Assembly: GCF_001552275.1 (NCBI RefSeq)
Contig: NZ_BCQW01000002.1
Coordinates: forward strand, 186,001 to 250,000
Length of the DNA: 64,000 nt
Source: Amphibacillus sediminis NBRC 103570
GTDB lineage: Bacteria; Bacillota; Bacilli; Bacillales; Amphibacillaceae
Direction of reading: 5' to 3'
Positions within the stretch are counted from its first letter, which is position 1, and each line of letters starts with the position of its first letter. Under the pieces are notes generated by a model. It had not been told where the DNA came from. It searched no databases and saw only the letters and a list, made by a program, of their open reading frames with translations. Shown piece by piece: positions 18,559 through 27,607 of this stretch. A program made the position numbers and the translations under genes.

Positions 18559-20661
18559 TCATATGTTTTCATTAATAAATGTATTTAATTGCTGGGATAG
18601 GTATTGTTTTATTTGGCTTTGATTCCCTGATTCAAACAATTCAATCGTTCGTTCACTTTGAATAATCAAACCACTAATAAAGCTAAATATTTCTAACTGT
18701 TCACTTGTTGATTCTTCTGGTGAAAACATAAAAAGTAACGTATCACTTTCCATTTCCCTACCATCCATCCCCTTCAAATTAAGATGATAGGCAAGACGGT
18801 ATATCACGAATACTGGTTTTTTAATTTGCCTATGTCTTGTATGGAAGAGCGTCAGCTTTGTATTTGGAATACCTAAACCACCTAATTGTTCGCGCCGAAG
18901 AAGCGCATGATAAATCGGTGTATGCTGAGGCATATGCTGTTGCTTAGTTAATTGTTCACAAGCCTGTTTTAATAGCTCGTTTTTTGATAGCGTATCTTGA
19001 ATATGATAAACATTGAAGCTTGTTAATATCTCTAGAGTCGCCTGAGCAAATGATTGCATACGTTCAAGTCGAGTAAGAATCACCTGTTGATCAATTTCAT
19101 CATTGACTTGTGACTGCTTTTCCTCTTGAACATCTCTAAGTAGTAAAGACCTTTGCTTAATAATGGACTTTAACTTTGCTATTTCATGCGTTGTTAATAT
19201 CGGCGACACTAATACATAATCTTCTATTTGATTTTTTAAGGGGATGGTTGAGATCACAATATGATAATTCTCCAACCTAATATTACCCAATTCAAACAAA
19301 GAACAGTTATCAATCTTATCGATTTCAGCAATTTCCTGTTTAATTCTTGAAGCAAGCATCTTTGATGTGCCTATTCCACTTGAACAAATGACAAGTGCCG
19401 AAAGTTTATTTGTTTTTTGATCATGTTGTATGGTTGCTGCCGCAAAATGAAGAACTAAATAAGCAATCTCAGCATCTGGAAACGCAATACCCTTAAATAC
19501 TTCTCGACAGGCCTTTTTAATAATGATAAATAGTTCTTGATAGTCACGGTATATTTCATCTTGTAAAGGATTATTAATATTCATATCCTTTTGCAGGCGA
19601 TATACCGTTGGCTTTAGATGTGCAACCAAGTCCTTAAATAAGCTTTTATGATCAGACAAGTTTGTCGCAAGTTCTTTTTCAACATAATCAATTAAAGCTT
19701 TAGTATAATAGACAATGTTTATCGTGGAATCCTCAAGTAAATACTCATGGTCTGATCTAAGTTTTGCACCGAGCAGATGCATTGTGATATAGCCAATTTC
19801 ATCACTTGGTATCGTCATATTGAAAGCCGTTTGTAAATCCTTGATGATATGTTCTGCGATCGCATACTCATTTGTACCTTTAAGCTCACTTAAATAGCCT
19901 GAATCAAAATAAATCCGATCACCTTGCTGCAGTCGTTCAATTGCTAGGGCAAGATGAACCACTAAGCCAATGTAAGAGCTATCTGCGAGTTGATAAGGCA
20001 ATTCGTTTCTAATATGCTCGATACTTTTTTCAATGGCTACAATCTTCTGTTGATCGACAAGTCCTAGCAGTCTTTCAGAAATCGAATCAAGCTGCTTACG
20101 ATTTTTCTTCTCAATGTTTTCTTTAATAAAGAGCATAAAATCGAGCTCATCAACGTATTTGGCTATTAAGTGGCTGAGCGCCGATCGCTTACTTGATTCT
20201 GCTCCTTCAACTTTAACTCCATAACCACGTCGTCTAATTAAGTTTAATTTGTATTCCTTAAGGATGTCTTCAATTTTATCCAAATCATGACTTACCGTAG
20301 CAACGGTCACATTCAATTCATTAGCAAGGGTGAATAGTTTAATCGGCTCATGCGTTTCCAACAATGTGGATAAAATAATCGCATGTCTCTCCTCAGGTGT
20401 GTAATCTGTATATTTAACTTGAGTTAATGATAAGGCTAATTTCGTCTTATTCTTCTTACTCCCTTCAAGACTAACTCCTACACCTGATTTTTTATTAAGA
20501 GATAATTGATACGTTTCCAATATAAGTTCGACTTCCTTTAAATCTCGGTGAATCGTTCTACCACTTACATCTAAAGCCTGAGCAAGTTTTTCAATCGTTA
20601 CACCTTTATCATGTGTTAGTAACTCCTCAATAATTTTCCGTTCACGACCTGAGATATACAT
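18559..20661 (-). CDS. mtlR: Mannitol operon activator MtlR (BglG/PRD type)
   Basis: 700 residues. Domains in order: winged helix-turn-helix (about 1-60, VTIEKLAQALDVSGRTIHRDL), second HTH (about 85-145, LANELNVTVATVSHDLDKIE), PRD1 (about 185-285), PRD2 (about 300-400), a GatB-like IIB domain with the cysteine in VICSSGIGTSKML (about 410), and a C-terminal IIA-like domain (about 540-690, TPIYHALLRR). Phosphorylation of PRD and IIB/IIA sites by PTS proteins tunes DNA binding in this family. The gene order mtlA-mtlR-mtlF-mtlD is that of Geobacillus rather than B. subtilis. ATG 20661 is preceded by AAAGGG; upstream GTGs are alternatives. Confidence 0.95.
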   Translation of the reverse strand: MYISGRERKIIEELLTHDKGVTIEKLAQALDVSGRTIHRDLKEVELILETYQLSLNKKSGVGVSLEGSKKNKTKLALSLTQVKYTDYTPEERHAIILSTLLETHEPIKLFTLANELNVTVATVSHDLDKIEDILKEYKLNLIRRRGYGVKVEGAESSKRSALSHLIAKYVDELDFMLFIKENIEKKNRKQLDSISERLLGLVDQQKIVAIEKSIEHIRNELPYQLADSSYIGLVVHLALAIERLQQGDRIYFDSGYLSELKGTNEYAIAEHIIKDLQTAFNMTIPSDEIGYITMHLLGAKLRSDHEYLLEDSTINIVYYTKALIDYVEKELATNLSDHKSLFKDLVAHLKPTVYRLQKDMNINNPLQDEIYRDYQELFIIIKKACREVFKGIAFPDAEIAYLVLHFAAATIQHDQKTNKLSALVICSSGIGTSKMLASRIKQEIAEIDKIDNCSLFELGNIRLENYHIVISTIPLKNQIEDYVLVSPILTTHEIAKLKSIIKQRSLLLRDVQEEKQSQVNDEIDQQVILTRLERMQSFAQATLEILTSFNVYHIQDTLSKNELLKQACEQLTKQQHMPQHTPIYHALLRREQLGGLGIPNTKLTLFHTRHRQIKKPVFVIYRLAYHLNLKGMDGREMESDTLLFMFSPEESTSEQLEIFSFISGLIIQSERTIELFESGNQSQIKQYLSQQLNTFINENI

Positions 20662-20734
20662 ATTCACCACCCTTTACTGTCATTAAAAACTCGAACTTGT
20701 TGACAAATTCATTTTGATGTAGCTTTCACTTTCA

Positions 20735-20770
20735 TACTATACCCAAGAACGCTATCTTTCAAATCAATCA
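20735..20770 (-). promoter_or_regulatory. Possible promoter of mtlR-mtlF-mtlD
   Basis: On the minus strand TTTGAA, then 16 bases, then TATAGT, about 75 bp before the mtlR start. Because mtlA ends in a terminator, a promoter is needed here. Confidence 0.45.
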
Positions 20771-20933
20771 TCAACTAATTTCGTCTACACGATTGATGAC
20801 ATTTTTTAATAAGTTCAAACCCTTGTAGAAAAACTAAGATCCACACGTTCTTCGGATATGTCAAGAATCGAGTGCTAGCTAGGACAGAAGCTCTATGGAA
20901 CCCCCAGTATAGCCAGAGGTTTTCAAAGACCAT

Positions 20934-20968
20934 AAAAAACCTTATCTCTAACTTTTAGAGATAAGGTT
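20934..20968 (-). terminator. Terminator after mtlA
   Basis: AACCTTATCTCTAA...TTAGAGATAAGGTT, a 14-bp perfect stem with a four-base loop, followed on the minus strand by TTTTTT. It separates mtlA from mtlRFD, so read-through or a second promoter sets the ratio of transporter to downstream gene products. Confidence 0.9.
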
Positions 20969-20977
20969 TGCTTAACA

Positions 20978-22393
20978 TTATTCACTTAATTGTGTGACGA
21001 GTTCATCATATTTTGGGCTATTTAAGAAATTCTCTACAGATATATGGTGTGCATCTGCTTTTTTAGCTTTGGCACGGTCTGTTAAATCCTTATGGGTAAT
21101 GATAATATCGGCATCATTTGGAATATCATTGATCGCCTTATTAATCACTTCGATCTCAATGTTAGCCTTTTTAAATTTATCACGCAATAATGAAGCTCCC
21201 ATTGCACTTGAGCCCATTCCTGCATCACAAGCAAAAACAACTTTGTTGACTGCTGTCAAGTTTTGAGATGAGGCTTCGTCTTGAGTAAAAGAACTAGCCA
21301 CTGCGCTTTTCTTACCTTTCAATTCTTCCATCTTTCCTGCTGCTGTAGCAATATCTTCATCTTCTTCTGATTGCTTACTTGACCTTAAAATGACAGATGC
21401 AACAATGAAGGAGACTACTGCTGCAACTACAACACCTGCGATAACACCGACATAGTTACCTCTTGGTGTCATCGTTAAGAGCGCAATAATACTACCTGGG
21501 GATGGTGATGCAGACAGACCTGCGTTAAATAAAGAGAAGGTTAAGACACCACTCGCTCCACCAGCAATCGCTGCTAAAATAAGCATAGGTTTCATCAGTA
21601 CGTATGGGAAATAGATCTCATGAATCCCACCGAAAAAATGAATAATGGCTGCACCTGATGCTGAGCTTTTTGATGCACCTTTGCCAAACAGCATAAAAGC
21701 CAATAAAATACCTAGCCCTGGACCAGGGTTTGTTTCAATTAAGAATAAAATGGACTTACCAGCTTCTAATGCTTGTTCTGTACCTAATGGAGTAAAGACA
21801 CCATGATTAATCACATTATTTAAGAATAAAATTTTGGCTGGCTCTACCAACAAACTAGTCAATGGTAAAACTCCAGCGTTGACAATCGCTTCAACTCCTG
21901 ATCCTAAAGCACGGTTCAAGCCACTAACAATCGGCCCCATTGCTAGGACACCGAAGCTCGAAATAATCAAACCTAAAATCCCGGCAGAGAAGTTATTATA
22001 AAGCATTTCAAAGCCTGAACGAATTTTAGGTAGGATTGGCTTATCAATTAATTTCATTAAGAATGCAGCTAAAGGTCCCATAATCATAGCACCTAAGAAC
22101 ATTGGTGTTCCAGCTGCCCCGACAATGACACCCATTGTAGCAATCGCACCGACTACTCCACCTCGAGCATCATAGACCATTTTTCCACCTGTATAACCGA
22201 TCAGTAATGGCAATAGATAATTAATCATTGGACCAACTAATTGTTCTAATGTTTCATTTGGTACCCAGCCATCAGGAATAAATAAAGCAGTGATAAGACC
22301 CCAAGCTATAAACGCTGCAATGTTTGGCATAACCATTCCACTAAGGTAACTACCAAACTGCTGAACCTTAGCTCGAACCCCTTGTTTCGACAT
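20978..22393 (-). CDS. mtlA: Mannitol PTS enzyme IICB
   Basis: 471 residues. The membrane IIC domain (about 1-340) opens MSKQGVRAKVQQFGSYLSGM and contains the substrate-site region GGIHEIYFPYVLM. A charged linker (about 340-380) leads to the IIB domain with phosphocysteine Cys389 in FACDAGMGSSAMGAS. It takes up mannitol with phosphorylation. There is no fused IIA; that is MtlF. The start is seven bases after AAAGGGG; an ATG two codons earlier is too close to the ribosome site. Confidence 0.97.
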   Translation of the reverse strand: MSKQGVRAKVQQFGSYLSGMVMPNIAAFIAWGLITALFIPDGWVPNETLEQLVGPMINYLLPLLIGYTGGKMVYDARGGVVGAIATMGVIVGAAGTPMFLGAMIMGPLAAFLMKLIDKPILPKIRSGFEMLYNNFSAGILGLIISSFGVLAMGPIVSGLNRALGSGVEAIVNAGVLPLTSLLVEPAKILFLNNVINHGVFTPLGTEQALEAGKSILFLIETNPGPGLGILLAFMLFGKGASKSSASGAAIIHFFGGIHEIYFPYVLMKPMLILAAIAGGASGVLTFSLFNAGLSASPSPGSIIALLTMTPRGNYVGVIAGVVVAAVVSFIVASVILRSSKQSEEDEDIATAAGKMEELKGKKSAVASSFTQDEASSQNLTAVNKVVFACDAGMGSSAMGASLLRDKFKKANIEIEVINKAINDIPNDADIIITHKDLTDRAKAKKADAHHISVENFLNSPKYDELVTQLSE

Positions 22394-22442
22394 AAACATT
22401 CCCCTTTCAATATTTAAAATGAATAATAATTCCTACACCTTT

Positions 22443-22472
22443 ATAATAAAGCGGTTACAGATCAATGTTCAA
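22443..22472 (-). promoter_or_regulatory. mtlA promoter with overlapping cre-like site
   Basis: Minus strand: -35 TTGAAC (22467-22472), spacer 18, -10 TATTAT (22443-22448). ATAAAGCGGTTACA at 22446-22459 resembles the CcpA consensus TGWAANCGNTNWCA with two mismatches and lies within the promoter. This placement would give glucose repression. MtlR sites should lie upstream but I could not define one. Confidence 0.6.
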
Positions 22473-22650
22473 TGTTTTCTAAAATTAGATTTGTCATAAA
22501 GCATGTTGACACAATTAAATTATGCGCATTCTAAACGACTTATTATTCTAGTATAATCAAAGGTCAAAAACTGATTTCACAAGGAAAAGTAGTCACACTC
22601 CAAAAACGTATCGTTATCCTTTAAAGTCTACTTCTCCAACGAACTTTTTG

Positions 22651-22678
22651 TTGAATAAAGAGCCGTTTCGTTTATACT
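22651..22678 (+). promoter_or_regulatory. Sigma-A-type promoter of the methionine aminopeptidase gene
   Basis: TTGAAT (22651-22656), 16-base spacer, TATACT (22673-22678), 45 bp before the start codon. Confidence 0.65.
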
Positions 22679-22722
22679 AGAAGCTAAATGGAATACTGAT
22701 CTTTAAAAAGTGAGGGCATACG

Positions 22723-23463
22723 ATGATTGCAAAGACCGAAGAGGATTTTAATGGATTAAAAGAAATAGGTAAAATTTGCGGTGCAATTCGAGATAAATTA
22801 GTCGATTGTACCAAACCTGGAGTGACTACAAAAGAACTCGATCAAATGGCAGGAGAGATGTTTGAAAAAGCAGGAGCTCAATCTGCACCAAAAGGCGTAT
22901 ACGACTTCCCTGGATACACGTGTATCAGCATTAACGAAGAAGTAGCGCACGGGATTCCGGGGGATCGAGCTATTCAAGAAGGGGACCTCGTAAATATTGA
23001 TGTTTCAGGTTCGAAAAACGGTTATTTTGCAGATACCGGAATTTCCTTTGTCGTTGGAAAAGGAGAAATTATTTTACAGAAAGTATGTGACATTGCTAAA
23101 GAAGCATTCTACGCTGGACTTGAGAAGGCAAAACCAGGTTCGAAAAAAAGTGCGCTCGGAAAAGCTGCACACCATGTAGCAAAACAGCATGGCCTAACAG
23201 TGATTAAAAATCTTACTGGACACGGTATTGGGCGCTCAATTCATGAAGCACCCGATCATATTTTCAGTTATTTCTCTCGCTGGGATGACGAAATTTTAAA
23301 AGATGGTATGGTCATTGCCTTTGAGCCTTTTATCTCTACATTTGAAGAGGAAGTTTTCCAATCCGAAGATGGATGGACCTTCCTAATCGATGAAAGCATT
23401 GTGGCTCAATACGAACATACGATTATTCTAACAAAGGAAGGGCCGATTATTACTACATTGTAG
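22723..23463 (+). CDS. mapB: Type I methionine aminopeptidase (MapB/YflG-like)
   Basis: 246 residues. Metal ligands of the family are recognisable in VNIDVSGSKNGYFADTG (two Asp), TGHGIGRSIHEAP (His), AFEPFIS (Glu) and YEHTIILTKEG (Glu). It removes N-terminal methionine from new proteins. The sequence resembles the second Bacillus paralogue, YflG, which is separate from the ribosomal-cluster map gene; that is my reason for the symbol. Transcribed alone from a visible promoter. Confidence 0.9.
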   Translation: MIAKTEEDFNGLKEIGKICGAIRDKLVDCTKPGVTTKELDQMAGEMFEKAGAQSAPKGVYDFPGYTCISINEEVAHGIPGDRAIQEGDLVNIDVSGSKNGYFADTGISFVVGKGEIILQKVCDIAKEAFYAGLEKAKPGSKKSALGKAAHHVAKQHGLTVIKNLTGHGIGRSIHEAPDHIFSYFSRWDDEILKDGMVIAFEPFISTFEEEVFQSEDGWTFLIDESIVAQYEHTIILTKEGPIITTL

Positions 23464-23585
23464 CAGCACTAATACTATTATGGTAGGGTACGACTGTTGA
23501 GCAATACGAGTTGAAAAGAATTAAATTTTCAAGACGCATAGAAAAAAGCGACCATATTAAAAGCCCATTAAACTCGTTTTATTTC

Positions 23586-23625
23586 AAACAAAGCCACCGA
23601 GAATTTGTTCATTGGTGGCTTTGTT
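23586..23625. terminator. Bidirectional terminator between mapB and the DHFR-like genes
   Basis: AACAAAGCCACC ... GGTGGCTTTGTT, a 12-bp stem lying between convergent genes; the flanks are T-rich on the plus side and A-rich on the other. Confidence 0.75.
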
Positions 23626-23665
23626 ATATTACCTAAAAATTCAATCAATAGGTTCTATTAAGATA

Positions 23666-24229
23666 TTAACATTTTTCATTGCTTTGATAACGTAGTAGAA
23701 CATTTCCTGATGAAAAACGTTTGGTCTCGATTAAGCTAAGTGATAAGGATTGAGCCATGGTCGGAAAGGTGGAACGCCCTTCACCTAATATAATTGGTGT
23801 AACCATTAACTGATATTCATCGATTAAACGATGCTTAGTTAGTTCTTGAATAAGCATGCCGCTACCTAATATCACGAGATGGCCGTCCATTTGCTCTTTT
23901 AAATGGTTAACCACCTCCACAGCATCTCTTCTTTCAATCAATGTGTTGGGCCATTTTGAATCAGTTAATGTTCTTGAAAAGACCATTTTCTTTAAGGCAT
24001 TAATGGGTTTAGCTATGGCTGCTGATTCCTGATAAGCCTGGGCACTTGGCCAATAGGCTTCCATTAATTGATAAGTGACACGACCAAACAGAATCATCTC
24101 TGCTTTTTGTAATAAGCTAGCAGCATAGTTATTGTAATCATTATCAATATGATGCCAACTAATCGTACTATTCGCCCCCTCAAAATAGCCATCAACTGAA
24201 ATGACAGTTTGAGCAATTAATTTAGCCAT
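23666..24229 (-). CDS. DHFR-like (RibD C-terminal domain) reductase, second of a tandem pair
   Basis: 187 residues from MAKLIAQTVISVDGYFEG (AAGGGG eight bases upstream). It shows the RibD_C pattern: NALKKMVFSRTL, GHLVILGSGMLIQELTKH and IDEYQLMVTPIILGEG. This family are NADPH-dependent reductases of unknown physiological substrate. The start overlaps the end of the upstream paralogue by 8 bp, so expression is coupled. Confidence 0.87.
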   Translation of the reverse strand: MAKLIAQTVISVDGYFEGANSTISWHHIDNDYNNYAASLLQKAEMILFGRVTYQLMEAYWPSAQAYQESAAIAKPINALKKMVFSRTLTDSKWPNTLIERRDAVEVVNHLKEQMDGHLVILGSGMLIQELTKHRLIDEYQLMVTPIILGEGRSTFPTMAQSLSLSLIETKRFSSGNVLLRYQSNEKC

Positions 24230-24794
24230 GTTGATCGCCCCTTTGATAGCATAACCAAACAATCCCTCCAGCAAAGGACCTCTGATTAACTAACTTTAAC
24301 TGCTTTGGTTCATTCATTGAAGAAAAAAGACGTTTACCTGAACCCAATATAATTGGATGAATATAAAGATGATATTGATCAATTAGGTCAAGTTCCATAA
24401 ATGACTTAGCAAGCCCAGCTCCGCCAAGTAGTAGGTCTCCGCCAGGCTTATTTTTTAACTGATTAATCGTCTCTTTAATTTGATCACGAACCAAAATACT
24501 ATTCCATTCAACCTGAGTTAAGGTACTTGAAAAAACCAGTTTATTAATCTCCTTCCACTTACGTGAAAAGGCTATTTCAAAATCTGAGGCATCTGACGCT
24601 TGCTCTCGATCCGGCCAATAGGATTCCATATTTTGATAAGTCACTCGTCCATAAAGGTGTGTATCCACAAGTTGCTCACGTTCATTAATAAATGAGAATA
24701 ACTGATCACTAGGAACACTCCACTCCAGTTCACCATTCGGCCCTTCAATAAATCCATCTAATGAGGTCATCTGGGAATAAATTACCTTTCGCAC
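24222..24794 (-). CDS. DHFR-like (RibD C-terminal domain) reductase, first of a tandem pair
   Basis: 190 residues if it starts at the GTG in GTGCGAAAGGTAATT, eight bases after GGAGG. This gives the family-typical MRKVIYSQMTSLDGFIEGPN; an ATG five codons earlier overlaps the ribosome site. Motifs: HLYGRVTYQNMESYWP, LVFSSTLTQVEW, GDLLLGGAGLAKSFMELDLI and LYIHPIILGSGKRLF. Clearly paralogous to the next gene, so a local duplication is likely. A palindrome upstream may be its operator. Confidence 0.87.
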   Translation of the reverse strand: MRKVIYSQMTSLDGFIEGPNGELEWSVPSDQLFSFINEREQLVDTHLYGRVTYQNMESYWPDREQASDASDFEIAFSRKWKEINKLVFSSTLTQVEWNSILVRDQIKETINQLKNKPGGDLLLGGAGLAKSFMELDLIDQYHLYIHPIILGSGKRLFSSMNEPKQLKLVNQRSFAGGIVWLCYQRGDQHG

Positions 24795-24824
24795 TGTCTC
24801 ATCCTCCATGTTTTCATGCTAACT

Positions 24825-24841
24825 CTAGCATAACATGCTAG
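24825..24841. promoter_or_regulatory. Palindromic operator candidate upstream of the DHFR-like pair
   Basis: CTAGCAT-AAC-ATGCTAG is a perfect 7-bp inverted repeat about 30 bp before the start, with another ATGCTA half-site next to it (near 24816). It could be a repressor site; no regulator is adjacent. Confidence 0.45.
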
Positions 24842-24959
24842 AATTAGGAGTAATTCTTTTATCTTGCTCCATAAATGATAACTACCATGGAACGATAATA
24901 AAACGATGGTTATCTATCAAAAGGTTATGACTAAAATATCACTAAACTAAGAATAGTGT

Positions 24960-25068
24960 GGATCCGATCTTCCTCTTGGCCCATATCGTTCAGTTAAACA
25001 TAAGCTATAAGTTCTGTTGCTCAAGCCATCGCTACCCGATCGACTTGCTATTAACTTGTCACCTTTAG
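24960..25068. repeat. Possible diverged family C fragment
   Basis: GTTCTGTTGCTCAAGCC ... CGATCGACTTG ... TTAGAACATGC resembles the right half of C1 and C2. The left end is not recognisable. Otherwise the 24.8-25.15 kb gap holds only a TATAAT near 25115 that may serve the next gene. Confidence 0.3.
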
Positions 25069-25151
25069 AACATGCGTGATAAACAAGGTATCAATAACAT
25101 TCGACAACGGGTATAATAGAACCTGTATTTAAGCGAAGGTGAGGGGATGGC

Positions 25152-25445
25152 GTGGAAAAGATAATTAAAGAAATCCAAGCAATGAGTGCTAATGAAAAAA
25201 AGACATTAGAGCAAATGGTTTTAAAGCTATCTGAAGAGGTTGGCGAGACATCACAGGCCGTTCTATCCTATTTAAATGCTAGTGGCAATGCATACAAACA
25301 ACTTGGTTTAGAAGATGTTAAAGAAGAATGCGTTGATGTGATGTTGATTGCCTTGGCCTTGTTCTTCAGGCTAGCGGAATCAGAAAATGAGCTTGAACCA
25401 CTGATGAGAAAAAAACTAGCAAAATGGAAAGAAAAAGTTAACTAA
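25152..25445 (+). CDS. MazG-like nucleotide pyrophosphohydrolase
   Basis: 97 residues, GTG start five bases after GAGGGG. The helical all-alpha NTPase pattern is visible: KLSEEVGETSQAV (ExxE) and, 29 residues later, EECVDVMLIALAL (ExxD), which together bind magnesium in MazG-type enzymes. The ancestral-size single domain suggests hydrolysis of non-canonical nucleoside triphosphates. It stands alone, followed by repeat A3. Confidence 0.85.
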   Translation: MEKIIKEIQAMSANEKKTLEQMVLKLSEEVGETSQAVLSYLNASGNAYKQLGLEDVKEECVDVMLIALALFFRLAESENELEPLMRKKLAKWKEKVN

Positions 25446-25520
25446 GTGACTGGTAGAATCAAACCACCAGTGTGAACTTGTGGTGTGCTCTGCGACTGAA
25501 AGCTATTGTAACCGGTCTCA

Positions 25521-25776
25521 GATAAAGTGTAACTTCGTTCAGTCGGGGTTTCGACGGATAGGATGTACTCGTGCAGACGTTGCGACACAACGTCGCGAAC
25601 TTAGTCAGCTACCTCCCTCCCCACTGAACGTTAGTTGAACCAATCGGGCCGTTACTGGCTGTTGGATTCCCCACTTAGACATGACATGTTCTCTTATTTC
25701 TTGAAGTGGGAATCTTACAAAAGCCCTTCGATGGGGCGAGTAATCGCAGCCCCAGCTAGTTACACTGCGATGAAAG
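25521..25776 (+). repeat. Family A intergenic repeat, copy A3 (full length)
   Basis: From GATAAAGTGTAACTTCG to CTGCGATGAAA, with all modules. The distal hairpin carries a paired change: TTCC with GGAA where most copies have CTCC with GGAG. The stem is kept, which points to selection on structure. Confidence 0.85.
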
Positions 25777-25827
25777 ATTATAGAAAGTGAAGAAGAAAGC
25801 CTACGACAACATGCTAAAATTTCGAAC

Positions 25828-25875
25828 TGAACAACGGTTTTGATTTTCTTTAAGAAGATCAAAACCGTTGTGTTG
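25828..25875. terminator. Strong hairpin, probable terminator
   Basis: CAACGGTTTTGATTTTCTT / AAGAAGATCAAAACCGTTG, a long near-perfect stem, lies 110-160 bp downstream of the GNAT gene that ends at 25990. No long U-run on either strand, so the terminator call is tentative. Confidence 0.5.
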
Positions 25876-25989
25876 TTATCATTATTTTACCACCTATAGA
25901 AGGGGAAGACTTTTACTAATGTAGTTAAACAATTAAATATGCCGTTTTATTTTTTTATCCAAGAGATAAAAACAGACTTAGCTTTTACA

Positions 25990-26397
25990 TTAGTACATTT
26001 TTGCCATACCCACTGAACGTGGTGAGGTATAATTAAAGCCAAATTTTTTATAAAGTTGGTCAGCCGGTGTATCGGCCATTAGGCTTACATATGAACCAGT
26101 ATAGGTATGATGATCAAGATAATTCATAAGCTCTGCCATAACTCTTTTTGCTAATCCTTGCCCTTGATAGCTTGGTTTAACAACAATATCTACAATTTGA
26201 AAAAAAGTTGCCCCATCACCAATAATCCGTCCCATTCCTACCAATGTATCTCCATCATATAAGCAAACGCAAAACAAAGAGTGCTTTAAACCAATAGTTG
26301 CTGCCTCTATCGCTTTACCACTCATACCACCTTCACGTCTTAACTGAATATATGCCTCTGGGTCAGGTGGTTGCTTTACCATGTTAATTCGATCCAT
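25990..26397 (-). CDS. GNAT N-acetyltransferase
   Basis: 135 residues; AGGAG eight bases before the ATG. Acetyl-CoA motif VKPSYQGQGLAKRVMAELMNYL and the C-terminal ADQLYKKFGFNYTSP are typical of small single-domain GNATs. Substrate unknown; the gene stands alone. Confidence 0.85.
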   Translation of the reverse strand: MDRINMVKQPPDPEAYIQLRREGGMSGKAIEAATIGLKHSLFCVCLYDGDTLVGMGRIIGDGATFFQIVDIVVKPSYQGQGLAKRVMAELMNYLDHHTYTGSYVSLMADTPADQLYKKFGFNYTSPRSVGMAKMY

Positions 26398-26579
26398 AAC
26401 CTCATCTCCTAATGTAATCTTTAATAGCTATTTTACCCTACTTCTTAATAGGCAGTAAATATTTCAACATGCCAACAAACGTATAAGAAAATGACAGTTT
26501 ATTCATCCTAAATAGTATAAATGACGTTTCAAACGATTATAACTATTTGAATAAAGCGGGGTTGTGAAAGAGGGTAACT

Positions 26580-27359
26580 ATGAAGAAAATCAAATGGGGT
26601 TTAGTCTTAGTAAGCTTATGTTTCGCGTTAACAGGCGGTCAACGATTTGATCAAGAGAGTCAACAAAACATCACTTCAAGCAGGACTCATCATCCTAAAG
26701 AAGAGTTGGAGGTAACCGAGGAAATAACACTAGCAGAAGAGCATTTTAATACGATTGAGACGATAAATGGTCAAAATGTAATCTTAAATCCAGACAATAT
26801 TATGGTCTTCGTCAATCCCGACTATTCATTACCTGACGCTTATCAGCCAGATGATCTTGTCATACCAAATGTTCGTTTTTCGTTTGATGAGGATGTAGAT
26901 AAACGTTATTTACGCAAAGAAGCAGCCATAGCACTCGAACAACTTTTTATCGAAGCTGAGAACAATGGCTATAAACTATATGCTGTTTCAGGCTACCGTT
27001 CTTTTCAACGTCAAATAGAGCTTTATCAAAATGCCATTAACAACTATGGACCTGACCAATCCGTATCAGCAAGCCCTGGACAAAGCGAACACCAGACAGG
27101 CTTAGCAATGGATATTTCTAGTGCTAATAATGGCTTTGCATTAAATGAAGACTTTGGCTTAACTGAGGAAGGAAAATGGGTGGCAGAAAACGCTCACCGA
27201 TTTGGCTTTATTATTCGTTATCCAGAAGGGAAAGAGACCATAACAGGATTTTCATATGAGCCTTGGCATTTACGTTATGTAGGTAGTGAAGTCGCCGAAA
27301 TCTTATACAAGAATCATTGGACCTTAGAAGAATATTTTGATCAAGTCAGACCTGTCTAA
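26580..27359 (+). CDS. VanY-type D-alanyl-D-alanine carboxypeptidase
   Basis: 259 residues. A hydrophobic signal (7-19) is followed by an acidic linker and an M15B peptidase domain (about 75-255): SGYRSFQRQIELY, then zinc ligands His171 and Asp178 in SEHQTGLAMDIS and His230 in PWHLRYVG. It trims the terminal D-Ala from cell-wall peptides outside the cell. Unusually, the position where relatives carry a lipobox cysteine reads LTGGQ, so it should be secreted or N-terminally anchored, not lipidated. The TAA stop doubles as the first bases of repeat A4. Confidence 0.9.
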   Translation: MKKIKWGLVLVSLCFALTGGQRFDQESQQNITSSRTHHPKEELEVTEEITLAEEHFNTIETINGQNVILNPDNIMVFVNPDYSLPDAYQPDDLVIPNVRFSFDEDVDKRYLRKEAAIALEQLFIEAENNGYKLYAVSGYRSFQRQIELYQNAINNYGPDQSVSASPGQSEHQTGLAMDISSANNGFALNEDFGLTEEGKWVAENAHRFGFIIRYPEGKETITGFSYEPWHLRYVGSEVAEILYKNHWTLEEYFDQVRPV

Positions 27360-27470
27360 AGTGAAACATCGTTCAGTGGGGGTTCCATCCCCACTGAACG
27401 TTAGTTGAACCAATCGGGCCGTTACTGGCTGCTGGATCTCCCACTTAGAAATGACATGTCCCCTTAGGAT
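27357..27470 (+). repeat. Family A intergenic repeat, copy A4 (loop- and 3'-deleted)
   Basis: TAAAGTGAAACATCG, then a collapsed hairpin GTTCAGTGGGG-GTTCCAT-CCCCACTGAAC in which about 60 bases of loop are lost but the arms are kept. GTTAGTTGAACC, GTTACTGGCT and the 5' arm of the distal hairpin follow; the copy stops after ATGACATGT. It begins with the stop codon of the VanY gene. Confidence 0.8.
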
Positions 27471-27607
27471 CAGTCTCACTAATGTGCTCCGCTATTTCTA
27501 TACCAACTTCGATCATTCGCATTGGCTAATAATTGGTCCAGTAACACGGTCTTGATATTAGTCATTTGCAATCTATCCTTAAATTTAATCAAACTATAAT
27601 CAAAATT

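Noticed and set aside
25605-25862. Open frame of 85 codons opposite repeat A3, similar to one at 5682-5864
   Set aside because: The similarity between the two is explained by the shared repeat; neither has a ribosome site and other copies break the frame.
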